Shown: positions 36,021 through 45,388, counted from the first letter of the stretch. The stretch is 64,000 nt of DNA from Mesorhizobium sp. (GCA_004020315.1 SAQG01000020.1:1-64000); one strand, 5' to 3'. A program made the numbers and translations. Notes: generated by a model not told the origin, from the sequence alone.

Positions 36021-36251
36021 CTAGTCCGAAAACCTCACGCTCACGCCGCGCTGCCGAAAATAGGCCTGCATCAACTTGCGCCCCGAGCGGTTGTTCTGCG
36101 CCAACTTGGTCGGATCGAACACCGCCTGTTTTATCCCTTCTCGTGTCATCGCCGCCTTAAGCGTCGCGATATGTGCGTCGATGTCGGCATTGTCCGCCCG
36201 CAGCGAGGCATAGATACTTTCGGTCGCCTGGGCCACGGTCGGTTCGCTCAC
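36021..36251 (-). CDS. Small conserved hypothetical protein (76 aa)
   Basis: A 76-residue soluble helical protein starting at GTG (36251), with AAAGGACG about 8 bases upstream. Residues such as TVAQATESIYASLRADNADIDAHIATLKAAMTREG and KLMQAYFRQRGV suggest helices with a basic end. It contains no known motif. The frame stays open 13 residues further upstream, but the ribosome site favours this start. It is separated from gnd by about 190 bases without features. Confidence 0.6.
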   Translation of the reverse strand: MSEPTVAQATESIYASLRADNADIDAHIATLKAAMTREGIKQAVFDPTKLAQNNRSGRKLMQAYFRQRGVSVRFSD

Positions 36252-36438
36252 AGATGTCGTCCTTTGGTTGGTTGAGCGGCGGCTTACCACAGATTCGCGG
36301 CTCCGCCGATACCGATGAGACCGTCAATCGTCTCTACCGGCATAGCAGGTTCCTGGCGCGACCCGACACCCAGTTGGTCGCTGAAGATGTCTGCTTTCTG
36401 GCAACCGCAAAATTGGACTCTAGGTCCAAGTCGCGGCG

Positions 36439-37866
36439 CTAACCCGCCGCCCCGCTTCCCCACGGGCCATGGAACGCGCCCTGCGCGTCGATACGCTCGA
36501 AGCCGTGCGCGCCGAAGAAATCGCGTTGCGCCTGGATCAGGTTCGAGGTGCCGCGTCCTTGGCGGTAGCTGTCGAAATAGGCCAGCGCGGACGACAGTGC
36601 CGGCACCGGCGAGCCAGCTTCCGACGCCCTTGCCACGATGCGCCGCAGCGACGGATGCGCTTCCTGCATCATCGCGATGAAGGCCGGTGCCATCAAAAGA
36701 TTGGTGGCCGCCCCGCCGGCGCCCAAGGCTTCCGCCATCGTGTCCAGCAATTGCGAGCGGATGATGCAGCCTGCCCGCCAGATCTTGGCGATGGTCGGCA
36801 TCGGCAGGCTCCAGTTGAATTCCTTCGACGCGCCGCTCATCACCGCGAAGCCTTGCGCGTAGGCTGATATCTTGCCGGCGAACAGCGCCAGCTCGAGATC
36901 GCCAAGAAGCGCGTCCCTGTCTCCGGAAATCCTGGTCACGCCGCCATTGCCATAGGCCTTTTCGGCGGCCAGGCGCTCGTCCTTGATCGACGACAAGACG
37001 CGCGCCGCCACCGCGGCCTCGATCGCGGTGGCCGGAATGCCGAGCTGCTGCGCCTCGATGACTGACCATTTGCCGGTGCCCTTCTGGCCGGCGCGGTCGA
37101 GGATGATGTCGACCACCGGCTTGCCGGTCTTCGGATCGTCGGCGGCCAGCACCTTGGCGGTGATCTCGATCAGATAGGAGTTGAGCCGGCCCTTGTTCCA
37201 GCCGCCAAAGACCTGTGCGATCTCCTTCGGCCCCATGCTTAAGCCGTCGCGCAAAATGCCGTAGATCTCGGCGATCATCTGCATATCGGCATATTCGATG
37301 CCGTTGTGGATGGTCTTGACGAAATGCCCGGCGCCATCGGTGCCAAGCCATGCCGCACAGGGCTCATCCCTGAACTTGGCCGAAATGGCGGTCAGCACCT
37401 TTTCGACGCGTTTCCAGGACTCTTCCGTGCCGCCGACCATGATCGACGGTCCATGGCGCGCGCCCTCTTCGCCGCCGGACACGCCCATGCCGATGAAAGT
37501 GAGACCCGAATCTGAAAGCTCGGAAAAGCGCCGCATCGTGTCGCGGAAATTGGCGTTGCCGGCATCGATGACAATGTCGTTGGCCGACAGCACGCCGCGC
37601 AGAGCCGCGATCTGCTCGTCGACCGGCTTGCCGGCCAGCACCATGATGATAATCGGCCGCGGCGGCCGGATGGCGGCGGCGAGTTCCTCGAGGCTGTAGC
37701 AGGGCACGACCATGTCCTTCAGCGCGCCGGCATTCTCGACAAAGGCGTCGGTGCGTGCGGCGGTGCGGTTGAAGACGGCTATGCGGTGCCCCTTCTCGGC
37801 GATATTGAGCGCCAGGTTGGAGCCCATCGTGCCAAGGCCGATCAGGCCGATTTCGGCTTTTTCCAT
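36439..37866 (-). CDS. gnd: 6-phosphogluconate dehydrogenase (NADP+-dependent, decarboxylating)
   Basis: It converts 6-phosphogluconate to ribulose 5-phosphate, CO2 and NADPH in the cytoplasm. The 475 residues show the NADP-binding IGLIGLGTMGSNLALN (7-22), the substrate loop MGVSGGEEGARHGPSIM (127-143) and the catalytic Lys184/Asn188/Glu191 of HFVKTIHNGIEYADMQ, plus the helical C-terminal domain ending in the usual GxFHGPW. This is the long dimeric form. The ATG at 37866 is preceded by GGAAG; further open frame upstream (to 38097) shows no family similarity. Confidence 0.96.
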   Translation of the reverse strand: MEKAEIGLIGLGTMGSNLALNIAEKGHRIAVFNRTAARTDAFVENAGALKDMVVPCYSLEELAAAIRPPRPIIIMVLAGKPVDEQIAALRGVLSANDIVIDAGNANFRDTMRRFSELSDSGLTFIGMGVSGGEEGARHGPSIMVGGTEESWKRVEKVLTAISAKFRDEPCAAWLGTDGAGHFVKTIHNGIEYADMQMIAEIYGILRDGLSMGPKEIAQVFGGWNKGRLNSYLIEITAKVLAADDPKTGKPVVDIILDRAGQKGTGKWSVIEAQQLGIPATAIEAAVAARVLSSIKDERLAAEKAYGNGGVTRISGDRDALLGDLELALFAGKISAYAQGFAVMSGASKEFNWSLPMPTIAKIWRAGCIIRSQLLDTMAEALGAGGAATNLLMAPAFIAMMQEAHPSLRRIVARASEAGSPVPALSSALAYFDSYRQGRGTSNLIQAQRDFFGAHGFERIDAQGAFHGPWGSGAAG

Positions 37867-38018
37867 CGTTTCTTCCCTGCTTTCGGATCTTTTGCTAGGC
37901 CGCGATTTGCGGCGATGACCATTCTTGTCGGGATGCCATTCTTGCCGAGATGATTGACGGGCCTTCAGGGCCGCGTCAACCGCTTCGCCGAATTGTGTTG
38001 CCGACCGCCAGCTTGTCC

Positions 38019-39716
38019 TCACGGCCTGATGTCGATCGGCGCCTGTATCTTCACGATCTCGAAATCCGAGACGAGAATATCGAGCCGCGCCGTCCACCGG
38101 CCGGGGACCGGGACGACGAGATCGTCGACGCGCCAGGTACCGTCGCCGCGCTTTGTCGCCGCGCGCTTGATCGGCTCAATGCCGGAGTCGGGTTTTGACA
38201 GCACCAACGTCACTTGTTCAGCGTCGAGCGGGCCGAAATCGCCGGTCATGATAATGATCGAGGCGGCAACCGGCCCAACATGGCCGGGCGTGATGCTGAG
38301 GTCGGCCATCGCCTTCGGCGTGTGGATATGCACCGATGCCGGCTGAACTGCTGCGATCGCCAGGGCGCGTGGCGGCGGCGTGAAGCGCCAGCCGGCGGCA
38401 ACGCCGAAGATCGCCAGAACGATCAGCATTTCGATGCCGATCGAGCGGGCCAGCCTCCTCTGCACTTCCGTCTCTCCCGCACCGGCCGGACCGGTCAGCT
38501 TCCAGCGGTTGGTGGCGGCGAGCGTGAACAGAAAGAACAGCAGCGCCAGCTTGACCAGCAGCAGCCGGCCATAGGCAGTCTCGAGCAAAGCTGCGGGCGC
38601 CTGCACCTGGATGACAGCCAGCACGATGCCGGTGGCAGCAAGCACGGCCACGACGGGCAGGATCGCTTGGGAGAACCGGCGCAGGAAAGGCGCGGCCTCC
38701 ACCGGTTTCCGCCGCATAGCGAGACCGAGCGGCGCCAGCGCCCCGGTCCAGAAGGCAATGCCGGCGCCGTGCAGAAACACCATCGGCCGTGTCAGCCATT
38801 GCGGTTCGGCGGCACTTGCATGCCCGCTGGCGGCGAGGGCGGCACCAACACTGGCCAACCCGGCAAGGGCAAACAGTTTTGCACCGCCGCGCGGCCCGAC
38901 CAGCGACAGCAGGCCAAGCCCGAGCGCCACCAGCGCGACCAGCGCCGTCCAGCCGAAGCTGGTGCCGAGCCCGGCCTGCCACACGCCCGGCCGAGCCAGC
39001 CGGGCGAGCGGTGCACCGAGCGCGTCCAATCCCTGAAAGCCGAGCGACAAGGGCGCCGCGACAAGGCCGCACAGGATTGCGGCGATGACGAAGCGCTGGC
39101 CGGAACGCCCGCCTTGCGCCAGCCAGGCGATGGCAAAGGCGCCGCCGACGCCTAGAAAGAGGCCGACATAGAGAAAGACCTTGCCGATCCAGATTGCCGA
39201 CCTCAGACCCCGGTCGACGGCTTCGGAGACGACTGGCGCAGCACTCGGCGCGCCAATGGAATACAGCACCGAGCCGCCGACCGGATGGCCATCGGCGGAA
39301 ATCACCCGCCAGCTCAGCACATGTGTGCCGGATTCGAGCGTTTGCGGATTATCGATCTCGACCGTCTGGCCGTTGAGCCGAAAGGACGTCAGCGAAACCG
39401 GCGTTCCATCAGGCCGCACCAGGGTCAGCACCAGCGGCGACACCGGCTCGCTGAAGGTCAGCGAGAACTGCGCCGGGCTCTGCGCCAGCACCGCGCCGTC
39501 GCCTGGTTCGGTTGTGACCAGCGTTGCGTGGGCGAGGGCCTGACTTGGCGCGGCAAAGGCGGCAAACAACACGATCGCCGCCAGCACACGGACGGCAAAT
39601 CGGCCGATGCGCTGGCCGGCCGCGCAGACCGTCCACTGTAGGAATGCAGCGCTCACGTCACCGCCATGCAAACAGCGACGCGCTCTTTCGAACAGCGCTT
39701 GCCGCCAAGAGCTCAT
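38019..39716 (-). CDS. CopC-CopD fusion, copper resistance protein
   Basis: A 565-residue fusion of a periplasmic CopC domain and a CopD membrane domain, thought to handle periplasmic copper and perhaps move it inward. After a long signal ending ALA, the mature chain begins HATLVTTEPGDGAVL, giving the N-terminal His of the Cu(II) site; the Asp/His pair of ISADGHPVGG completes it. About eight membrane helices follow (180-430), then a C-terminal beta domain of YtkA/FixH-like character (about 440-565). It overlaps the YcnI-type gene by 4 bases (ATGA) as last gene of a four-gene copper operon. Confidence 0.88.
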   Translation of the reverse strand: MSSWRQALFERARRCLHGGDVSAAFLQWTVCAAGQRIGRFAVRVLAAIVLFAAFAAPSQALAHATLVTTEPGDGAVLAQSPAQFSLTFSEPVSPLVLTLVRPDGTPVSLTSFRLNGQTVEIDNPQTLESGTHVLSWRVISADGHPVGGSVLYSIGAPSAAPVVSEAVDRGLRSAIWIGKVFLYVGLFLGVGGAFAIAWLAQGGRSGQRFVIAAILCGLVAAPLSLGFQGLDALGAPLARLARPGVWQAGLGTSFGWTALVALVALGLGLLSLVGPRGGAKLFALAGLASVGAALAASGHASAAEPQWLTRPMVFLHGAGIAFWTGALAPLGLAMRRKPVEAAPFLRRFSQAILPVVAVLAATGIVLAVIQVQAPAALLETAYGRLLLVKLALLFFLFTLAATNRWKLTGPAGAGETEVQRRLARSIGIEMLIVLAIFGVAAGWRFTPPPRALAIAAVQPASVHIHTPKAMADLSITPGHVGPVAASIIIMTGDFGPLDAEQVTLVLSKPDSGIEPIKRAATKRGDGTWRVDDLVVPVPGRWTARLDILVSDFEIVKIQAPIDIRP

Positions 39717-40231
39717 TTCTTCGGCGAAAGCTTGAGGCCGGGCGCCGGATATTCCAGCGCATCCTCATCCTGGCCGGCCGCCGGAATCTCGATCCAGCGT
39801 TCGGCGGCGCCGTCGCATTCCTGCACCACCGGGAAGTAGAGCGTTTGGCCGGCCGGCAGGTCCGCCGCCAGTGTCCCACGGAAGACGAATTCGTCGTAGA
39901 ATTCGTCCGGCAGGCTGCCGCCGCTCCAGTCGACTTCCCTAGCGCCTGATGTCACGGCCTGGCCGTGGAGCTGGTAGGATTTCTCGTACCTGCCTTTCTT
40001 GACTTGCAGTGTCCAACCCGGCTTCGGCATCGGCTTCACCGAAATCACCCCTTCCGGGATCTGCACGCGCACGGCGGTCGTCGCCTTGCCCTCACAGCCA
40101 TGCGGCACGCGCAGGACGGCCTTGTAGGTCGAACCGACCGCCGCCTCCTGCGTTTCGAGCGTGACATGGGCAAAGGCCGCGCTTGTCCCCAAGACAAAAA
40201 ACGCGCCGGCGGATAAAAGACAACTATTCAT
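39713..40231 (-). CDS. YcnI family (DUF1775) periplasmic copper-binding protein
   Basis: A 172-residue exported protein. The signal peptide ends AFA and the mature protein starts HVTLETQEAAVGSTY; YcnI proteins bind copper through this N-terminal His. VPHGCEGKATTAVRVQIPEG is the family core, and a late ECDGAAERWIEIP is also typical. ATG 40231 is chosen, with GAGGG about 6 bases upstream; a TTG four codons earlier is possible. It is flanked by PCu(A)C and CopCD genes, which supports a copper role. Confidence 0.87.
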   Translation of the reverse strand: MNSCLLSAGAFFVLGTSAAFAHVTLETQEAAVGSTYKAVLRVPHGCEGKATTAVRVQIPEGVISVKPMPKPGWTLQVKKGRYEKSYQLHGQAVTSGAREVDWSGGSLPDEFYDEFVFRGTLAADLPAGQTLYFPVVQECDGAAERWIEIPAAGQDEDALEYPAPGLKLSPKK

Positions 40232-40270
40232 GACGTCCCTCAAATTTCGAATTGTGCGGATCTGGCCCGG

Positions 40271-40810
40271 TCAGTTGGCGTGTTCGTGCATGCCGCCGGT
40301 TTCGCCGATGCCTTCCACTGCGAAATCGACAGTGACGGTGCCGGCCTTCTCGAAGGTCAGCGTGGCTGGAAACGTCTCGCCTTGCTTCGGTTGCCGTTTC
40401 AGTCCAACGAACATCAGATGATAGCCGCCGGGTGCCAGTGCGACCTTGCCGCCGGCCGGAATTTCAAGGCCGCTGGTGACCGGCCGCATGGTCATGACGC
40501 CATCGCTCACGCCCATTTCATGCAGTTCGGCCTTGGTCGAAATTTCCGAGGAAATCGACAGCAGCCGGTCCGGCGAACTGCCGGTGTTGGTGACGGTGAA
40601 ATAGCCGCCGGCGACTTTGGCGCCGGGCGGCGTGGCGCGCGACCAGGGGTGCCCGATCTCGAGGTCGCCAACCCTGAACTCATGCGCGAAAACAGCTTGG
40701 GCGCCGACGAACAGGAGAGAGAGGAGGAACACGATGATGCCGAGTCGCTCCTCGAAGCTGCGCAGGGAGGGGCTGTTGCGGCCGAACCGCGCGCGGAAAG
40801 CGTGAGACAT
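40271..40810 (-). CDS. PCu(A)C-type periplasmic copper chaperone
   Basis: A 179-residue exported copper chaperone of the family that delivers Cu(I) to cytochrome oxidase. The hydrophobic N-terminal segment (about 23-41) serves as signal. The copper ligands appear as AELHEMGVSDGVMTMRPV and GGYHLMFVGL (H-x-M ... M-x-M ... H-x-M), and a His-rich C-terminus ends GGMHEHAN. It precedes the YcnI and CopCD genes on the same strand. Confidence 0.9.
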   Translation of the reverse strand: MSHAFRARFGRNSPSLRSFEERLGIIVFLLSLLFVGAQAVFAHEFRVGDLEIGHPWSRATPPGAKVAGGYFTVTNTGSSPDRLLSISSEISTKAELHEMGVSDGVMTMRPVTSGLEIPAGGKVALAPGGYHLMFVGLKRQPKQGETFPATLTFEKAGTVTVDFAVEGIGETGGMHEHAN

Positions 40811-40915
40811 GATAGCTCCAGGAACTGAGAGATCGCGCCGGTGCCCGGTCGCGAACAGTTTCGATGTTTGAATGAATGCGCTCGCGAAGGCCTCCGCAAG
40901 GCGATCTGGAACGGA

Positions 40916-41299
40916 TCAGGCCGTCGCCGGAGGCGCGCGCGGATTCGACGGAGAGCGGTCGCGGGTGAAATCGAGGTGCCGGAACGGCGGCAGCACAAAG
41001 GCGATGGTTTCGACGGAAAAACTGCCGGGCACCGTGGCGGCAGCGGGCGGCGGCACAAAGGCAGCCGAGGCCATGCCGCAGCCGAGCACACAGCAGGCCG
41101 GCATGTGCTGCTGGTGCGGATCGCCGCCGGGAAGCTGGGTAGCGCCCTCCTGGGTGCAGATGACGTTGCCGAAGGCGTCGAGTTGCGAAGCATCCGGGCT
41201 TAAGCCGGAGGCGAACGCGCCAAGCACGGACTGGAGCACGAGCAAATAGGCCGCTACGAGCGCGGCCGGCATGCTCCATCGTCTCCGCCGGATGTTCAA
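40916..41299 (-). CDS. DUF2946-like small membrane/exported protein
   Basis: A 127-residue protein with one N-terminal hydrophobic segment (MPAALVAAYLLVLQSVLGAFA) followed by a short region with three further cysteines and histidines (VICTQEG, HQQHMPACCVLGCGM), matching the DUF2946 outline. These are often encoded with copper-handling genes. It opens the copper operon, so metal binding through the Cys/His cluster is a reasonable inference. No enzymatic role is known. Confidence 0.75.
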   Translation of the reverse strand: MNIRRRRWSMPAALVAAYLLVLQSVLGAFASGLSPDASQLDAFGNVICTQEGATQLPGGDPHQQHMPACCVLGCGMASAAFVPPPAAATVPGSFSVETIAFVLPPFRHLDFTRDRSPSNPRAPPATA

Positions 41300-41399
41300 A
41301 GGCCTGTCTCTTCACGCAGCAACGGCCAATACCTAGCACGCGGCTGGCGGGCGGAAAATCGCCAAATTACTACTGCGGCAACGCGGCGCTTTAAGGCCG

Positions 41400-42293
41400 C
41401 TACGGTTGGTGGCCCTCGGGGATCGAGTTCAACAGCGTATTGCGCGCCGACTTCAGATGCTTGCGGCAGGCGGCGTCGACCTTGTCGAGATCGCGCGATT
41501 TGAGGGCAGCGATATAGGCCAGGTGTTCCGCGACCGCCACTTCGTTGCGCTCGCGCTCCTGCGCCTTGTTCCACTGGTAGTGGTAGTGGAAGATCATGGC
41601 GATGACATCGTAGAAATCGACGATGAAGCGATTGTGTGACGCGCGGTGGATCAGCCGGTGAAAGCGCTCGTCGAGCTCGGAGAATTCGTTGAAGCGCGTG
41701 GCGATCTCGCGCGCTAGCAGGCGATGCTCGTCTTCCAGGCGGTCGAGGTCGGCCCAGACCGGGCTGTCCTCCGGCAATGCGGCGAAGGCGGCGGCCGAGC
41801 GCAGTTCGAACATCTCGCGGATTTCGGTCAGCTCCAGAGCGAAAGCGCGGGTAAAACCTTTCAGCACCCAATGGCTGTTGCGGCGTTTCTCGATCAGCCC
41901 GAAGCGGGAAAAGCGGATCAGGAACTCGCGCACGCTGGTGGTGCCGACGCCGATCTCGCGCGCCAGCTCGAGTTCGTTGATCTGCATGCCTGGCTCGGCA
42001 CCGCCGGCAAGCAGCCGCCGCATGAAGGAGCGCTCGATGATCTGCGACAGCGTGTCGGTCTCTTCCTCGGGGAAAAAGTCGTCGGGCCGCGGCACGCGCA
42101 AAACCGTCTTGCTGCGCTTGTTCCAGGCGATCAGCCCGGTCTCTTCCATGCGCGCAAGGATGCTGCGGATCGTCGTGCGGCTGACGCCAAGTAGCGTGCC
42201 CAGCTCGGGCTCCGACGGCAGGCTTTTCGTTTCATCGAGCAGCCGCAAACCGCGATTGTAGGCGTCCTTATAGACGTTGTTGCTCTTCGACAT
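41400..42293 (-). CDS. GntR/FadR-type regulator with two N-terminal winged-helix domains
   Basis: A 297-residue regulator. Unlike ordinary FCD-type GntR proteins of about 230 residues it has two consecutive winged helices. The first is at about 20-75 (PSEPELGTLLGVSRTTIRSIL, then EETGLIAW); the second at about 80-150 (ELELAREIGVGTTSVREFLIRF, then FGLIEKRRNSHWVL). An FCD ligand domain follows (about 155-280), with metal-site candidates in ELDERFHRLIHRASHNRF. It is divergent from the UxaA-type gene and probably controls it and the transporter behind it, with a sugar acid as effector (inference). Confidence 0.85.
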   Translation of the reverse strand: MSKSNNVYKDAYNRGLRLLDETKSLPSEPELGTLLGVSRTTIRSILARMEETGLIAWNKRSKTVLRVPRPDDFFPEEETDTLSQIIERSFMRRLLAGGAEPGMQINELELAREIGVGTTSVREFLIRFSRFGLIEKRRNSHWVLKGFTRAFALELTEIREMFELRSAAAFAALPEDSPVWADLDRLEDEHRLLAREIATRFNEFSELDERFHRLIHRASHNRFIVDFYDVIAMIFHYHYQWNKAQERERNEVAVAEHLAYIAALKSRDLDKVDAACRKHLKSARNTLLNSIPEGHQP

Positions 42294-42556
42294 CCCCTGC
42301 CCCGTTGCGTCGCGCTTGCGGCGGCCGGCTTGAAGCGCGATATGACAAATGTTCCTAGCGCAGGCCTGCCAAAAAGCGGAACCGCTTTTCGGAAGTCAGC
42401 CCTGGTTCCAGTGGCCGGTCCTCTGCACAAGAACGAGCGGCGCTGTCACGAAAAAACATTTGACGCAAAACTGTTTTTTCACGATAAAAGACATTAACCG
42501 TTAACAAGCGCGTGTCAATCCGCTTGCCGATCCCAGGAACACCCAGGAAACCGCCC

Positions 42557-44062
42557 GTGAACACCGCAAACAGCATTCTTCTGTCTCCCGCCGACAACGT
42601 CGCGGTCGCCAATGGCCGCATCGAGATCGGCGCGGTGCTGCCGGGCGGCGCCGTTGCCACGGCGCTGATCGAACCCGGCCACAAGGTGGCGATCAAGCCG
42701 ATTGCCGCCGGCGAGGCCGTGGTCAAATACGCTCAGGCGATCGGCCGCGCCACGCAGGACATCGCGCCCGGCGAACACGTCCATTCGCACAATCTGGTCT
42801 TTGAATCCGGGCGTTTGCCGGTGGTGCCGCCAAGCGAAGCCGTGCACGCGACGGAGGCCGACCGCGCCCGCACCTTCATGGGCTACCGTCGCGCCGACGG
42901 TCGTGCCGGCACGCGCAACTTCATCGGCATCATTGCCAGCGTCAATTGTTCGGCCACCGTTTGTCACGCCATCGCTGATGAGGCGAACCGCACGCTTCTG
43001 CCCCGATATCCCGGCATCGATGGCTTCGTTCCCATCGTCCATGGTCAGGGTTGCGGCATGAGCGCCACCGGCGACGGCATGATGGTGCTGCATCGCACGC
43101 TTGCCGGCTATGCCCGTCATCCGAATTTCGGCGGCGTGCTGATGATCGGTCTCGGCTGCGAAGTCAACCAGCTCACCCTCTATGGCCAGAAAGGTGCTGC
43201 CGCCGGAAAACGCCATTTCAACATCCAGGAAGCCGGCGGCTCGCGCAAATCGGTCGAGAAGGCGATGGGCGTTCTGGCCGAGATCGCCGAGGAGGTTGGC
43301 AAGCTTGAGCGTGAGCCGATCCCGGTCAGCGAGATCGTCGTCGGCCTGCAATGCGGCGGCTCGGACGGCATGTCCGGCATCACCGCCAATCCGGCGCTGG
43401 GCGCCGCGGTCGACATCCTGGCTGGCGTCGGCGGCATCGGCATCCTCTCCGAGACGACGGAAATCTACGGCGCCGAACATCTGCTCGCCTACCGCGCGGC
43501 AACCCCTGAGATCGCCGCCAAGCTCGACGGCTATGTGAAGTGGTGGGAAGATCATGTCGCCAAGCATGGCGCCTCCATCGACAACAATCCTTCGCCCGGC
43601 AACAAGCGCGGCGGCCTGACTACCATCTTGGAAAAGTCGCTTGGCGCGGTCGCCAAGGGCGGCCAGACGCCGCTCAACGGCGTCTTCGGCTATGCCGAAA
43701 AGGTCACCGGACATGGCTTGGTGTTCATGGACACGCCCGGCTACGACCCGGTCTCCGCCACCGGCCAGGTGGCTGGCGGCGCCAATGTCATCGTCTTCAC
43801 CACCGGCCGCGGTTCCTGCTTCGGCTGCCGGCCGACACCGTCGATCAAGGTCGCCAGCAATTCGACCATGTACCACACCATGGAAGAGGACATGGACGTG
43901 AATTGCGGCGTCATCGCCTCGGGCGAAAAGACCATTGCCGGCATGGGCCGCGAGATCTTCGAGCTGATCGTCGAGACGGCTTCCGGCCGCAAGACCAAGA
44001 GCGAGGAGTTCGGCTACGGCGACAACGAGTTCGTGCCCTGGCACCTCGGAGCGACCCTCTAA
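42557..44062 (+). CDS. UxaA family sugar-acid dehydratase (altronate dehydratase-like)
   Basis: A 501-residue iron-dependent dehydratase of the UxaA/GarD family, which removes water from altronate or galactarate to give a 2-keto-3-deoxy acid. An N-terminal SAF domain (about 1-95, HVHSHNL) precedes the catalytic part beginning FMGYRRADGRAGTRNFIGI. Cysteine-containing stretches GQGCGMSATGDG, GLGCEVNQL, GLQCGGSDGMSGITANPALG and GRGSCFGCRPTPSIK are conserved in the family. I use the GTG at 42557, with AGGAAA upstream; another GTG at 42512 is possible. It faces the GntR gene and precedes a CUT2 transporter. Confidence 0.87.
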   Translation: MNTANSILLSPADNVAVANGRIEIGAVLPGGAVATALIEPGHKVAIKPIAAGEAVVKYAQAIGRATQDIAPGEHVHSHNLVFESGRLPVVPPSEAVHATEADRARTFMGYRRADGRAGTRNFIGIIASVNCSATVCHAIADEANRTLLPRYPGIDGFVPIVHGQGCGMSATGDGMMVLHRTLAGYARHPNFGGVLMIGLGCEVNQLTLYGQKGAAAGKRHFNIQEAGGSRKSVEKAMGVLAEIAEEVGKLEREPIPVSEIVVGLQCGGSDGMSGITANPALGAAVDILAGVGGIGILSETTEIYGAEHLLAYRAATPEIAAKLDGYVKWWEDHVAKHGASIDNNPSPGNKRGGLTTILEKSLGAVAKGGQTPLNGVFGYAEKVTGHGLVFMDTPGYDPVSATGQVAGGANVIVFTTGRGSCFGCRPTPSIKVASNSTMYHTMEEDMDVNCGVIASGEKTIAGMGREIFELIVETASGRKTKSEEFGYGDNEFVPWHLGATL

Positions 44063-44371
44063 ACCAGACTGCCCGCGACAGTGGCGGATCGCCAGGTGTC
44101 ACACGCCTGCGTGCCTAAAAGAATGAACATTCTATATTGACTGATGAATGGAATTAATATTCCAATTGGATATTGGAGTGGATCGCAGCTCCTATGGAGG
44201 AAATTCGCCCGGCCGAGCCATTCGAAGCAGGCATCAAACATCGCTTGCGCCGACCACGGGGATACATTATCAAAATGCGGTAAATGTTTTTTATTGATAA
44301 AGTTCCGTTTGGGCCGCGCCATCCGGATGGAGCTTCTGTAACGTTCATCGGCGACTTAGGGAGGACTCCTA
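44063..44371. other. AT-rich regulatory gap before the CUT2 transporter
   Basis: No convincing gene. It holds two inverted repeats: GAATG-AA-CATTC (44121-44132) and TGGAAT-TAAT-ATTCCA (44149-44164), the latter running into CCAATTGG. These are likely operators for the transporter operon, possibly of the GntR-type regulator. A strong GGGAGG lies just before the next ATG. Confidence 0.4.
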
Positions 44372-45367
44372 ATGAAATTCGTGACCAGCATTCTCAATCG
44401 CCGCGCCTTCGTGGCACTTGCAGCCGCCTCGATGCTCGCCGGCGTGATGCATTCGGCGCCGGCATCTGCGGCCGACGTGACCATTCCGATCATAGTCAAG
44501 GACACCACGTCCTTCTACTGGCAGATCGTTCTGGCCGGCGCCCGCAAGGCCGGCAAGGATCTCGGCGTCAACGTGCCGGAGCTCGGCGCTCAGGCCGAAA
44601 CCGACGTCAACGGCCAGATCTCGATCCTCGAAAACGCTGTCGCCGGCGACCCGGCCGCCGTCGTCATCGCGCCTACCGAAGCCAAGGCGCTCGGCAAGCC
44701 GATCGACGAGGCCGCCACCAAGGTCAAGATCATCGGCATCGACTCCGGCGCCGACTCCAAAGCCTTCACCTCGTTCCTGACCACCGACAACATCCAGGGC
44801 GGCCGCGTCGCCGCTGACGGCCTCGCCGCGGCCATCGGCGAAGCCAATGGCGGCAAGGTCGAGGGCGATGTCGCCCTGATCACCGCACTTCCGGGCGCCG
44901 GTTCGCTCGAACAGCGCGCCCAGGGCTTCAAGGAACAGCTCGCCGCCAAATATCCGGGCCTCAAGCTGGTCGCCGACAAATATGCCGACGGCCAGGCCAC
45001 CACCGGCCTCAACATCGCCACCGACCTGATCACCGCCAACCCCAACCTCAAGGGCATCTTCGCGTCCAACCTGATCATGGCGCAGGGCGTCGGTCAGGCG
45101 ATCGCCGAGAACAGCCTCGCAGGCAAGGTCGGGCTGGTCGGCTTCGACAGCGACGAGAAGCTGATCAAGTTCCTCAATGACGGCGTCATTTCGGCTCTCG
45201 TCGTCCAGGATCCGTACCGAATGGGCTATGACGGCATCAAGACGGCACTCGCCGCCTCGAAGGGCGAGAAGGTCGAGGCCAATGTCGACACCGGCGCCAA
45301 CCTGGTGACCAAGGCCAACATGAAAGATCCGAAGATCGACGCGCTGCTCAACCCGAAGCTCGACTGA
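44372..45367 (+). CDS. Sugar-binding protein of a CUT2 (ribose-type) ABC transporter
   Basis: A 331-residue periplasmic receptor of the RbsB class. The signal peptide ends at about residue 34 (SAPASA). The mature chain begins ADVTIPIIVKDTTSFYWQIVLAGARKA and includes LENAVAGDPAAVVIAPTEAKAL and GIDSGADS, the usual ligand-cleft segments. A hairpin follows its stop codon. Its position after the UxaA-type dehydratase suggests a hexonate, uronate or related aldose as ligand, which is inference. Confidence 0.92.
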   Translation: MKFVTSILNRRAFVALAAASMLAGVMHSAPASAADVTIPIIVKDTTSFYWQIVLAGARKAGKDLGVNVPELGAQAETDVNGQISILENAVAGDPAAVVIAPTEAKALGKPIDEAATKVKIIGIDSGADSKAFTSFLTTDNIQGGRVAADGLAAAIGEANGGKVEGDVALITALPGAGSLEQRAQGFKEQLAAKYPGLKLVADKYADGQATTGLNIATDLITANPNLKGIFASNLIMAQGVGQAIAENSLAGKVGLVGFDSDEKLIKFLNDGVISALVVQDPYRMGYDGIKTALAASKGEKVEANVDTGANLVTKANMKDPKIDALLNPKLD

Positions 45368-45388
45368 GCATCGCCGCAGGCGAACTGT

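Noticed and set aside
36344..36370. GGAAC on the minus strand upstream of the 76-residue gene as an EcfG promoter
   Set aside because: Neither 16- nor 17-base spacing gives a CGTT-like -10.
42515..44044. 509-residue open frame on the minus strand
   Set aside because: Antisense to the complete UxaA-type gene; long shadows are expected in GC-rich coding DNA.
44144..44341. 65-residue open frame in the gap before the CUT2 operon
   Set aside because: Poor ribosome site, no family, and it overlaps operator-like palindromes; more likely regulatory DNA.
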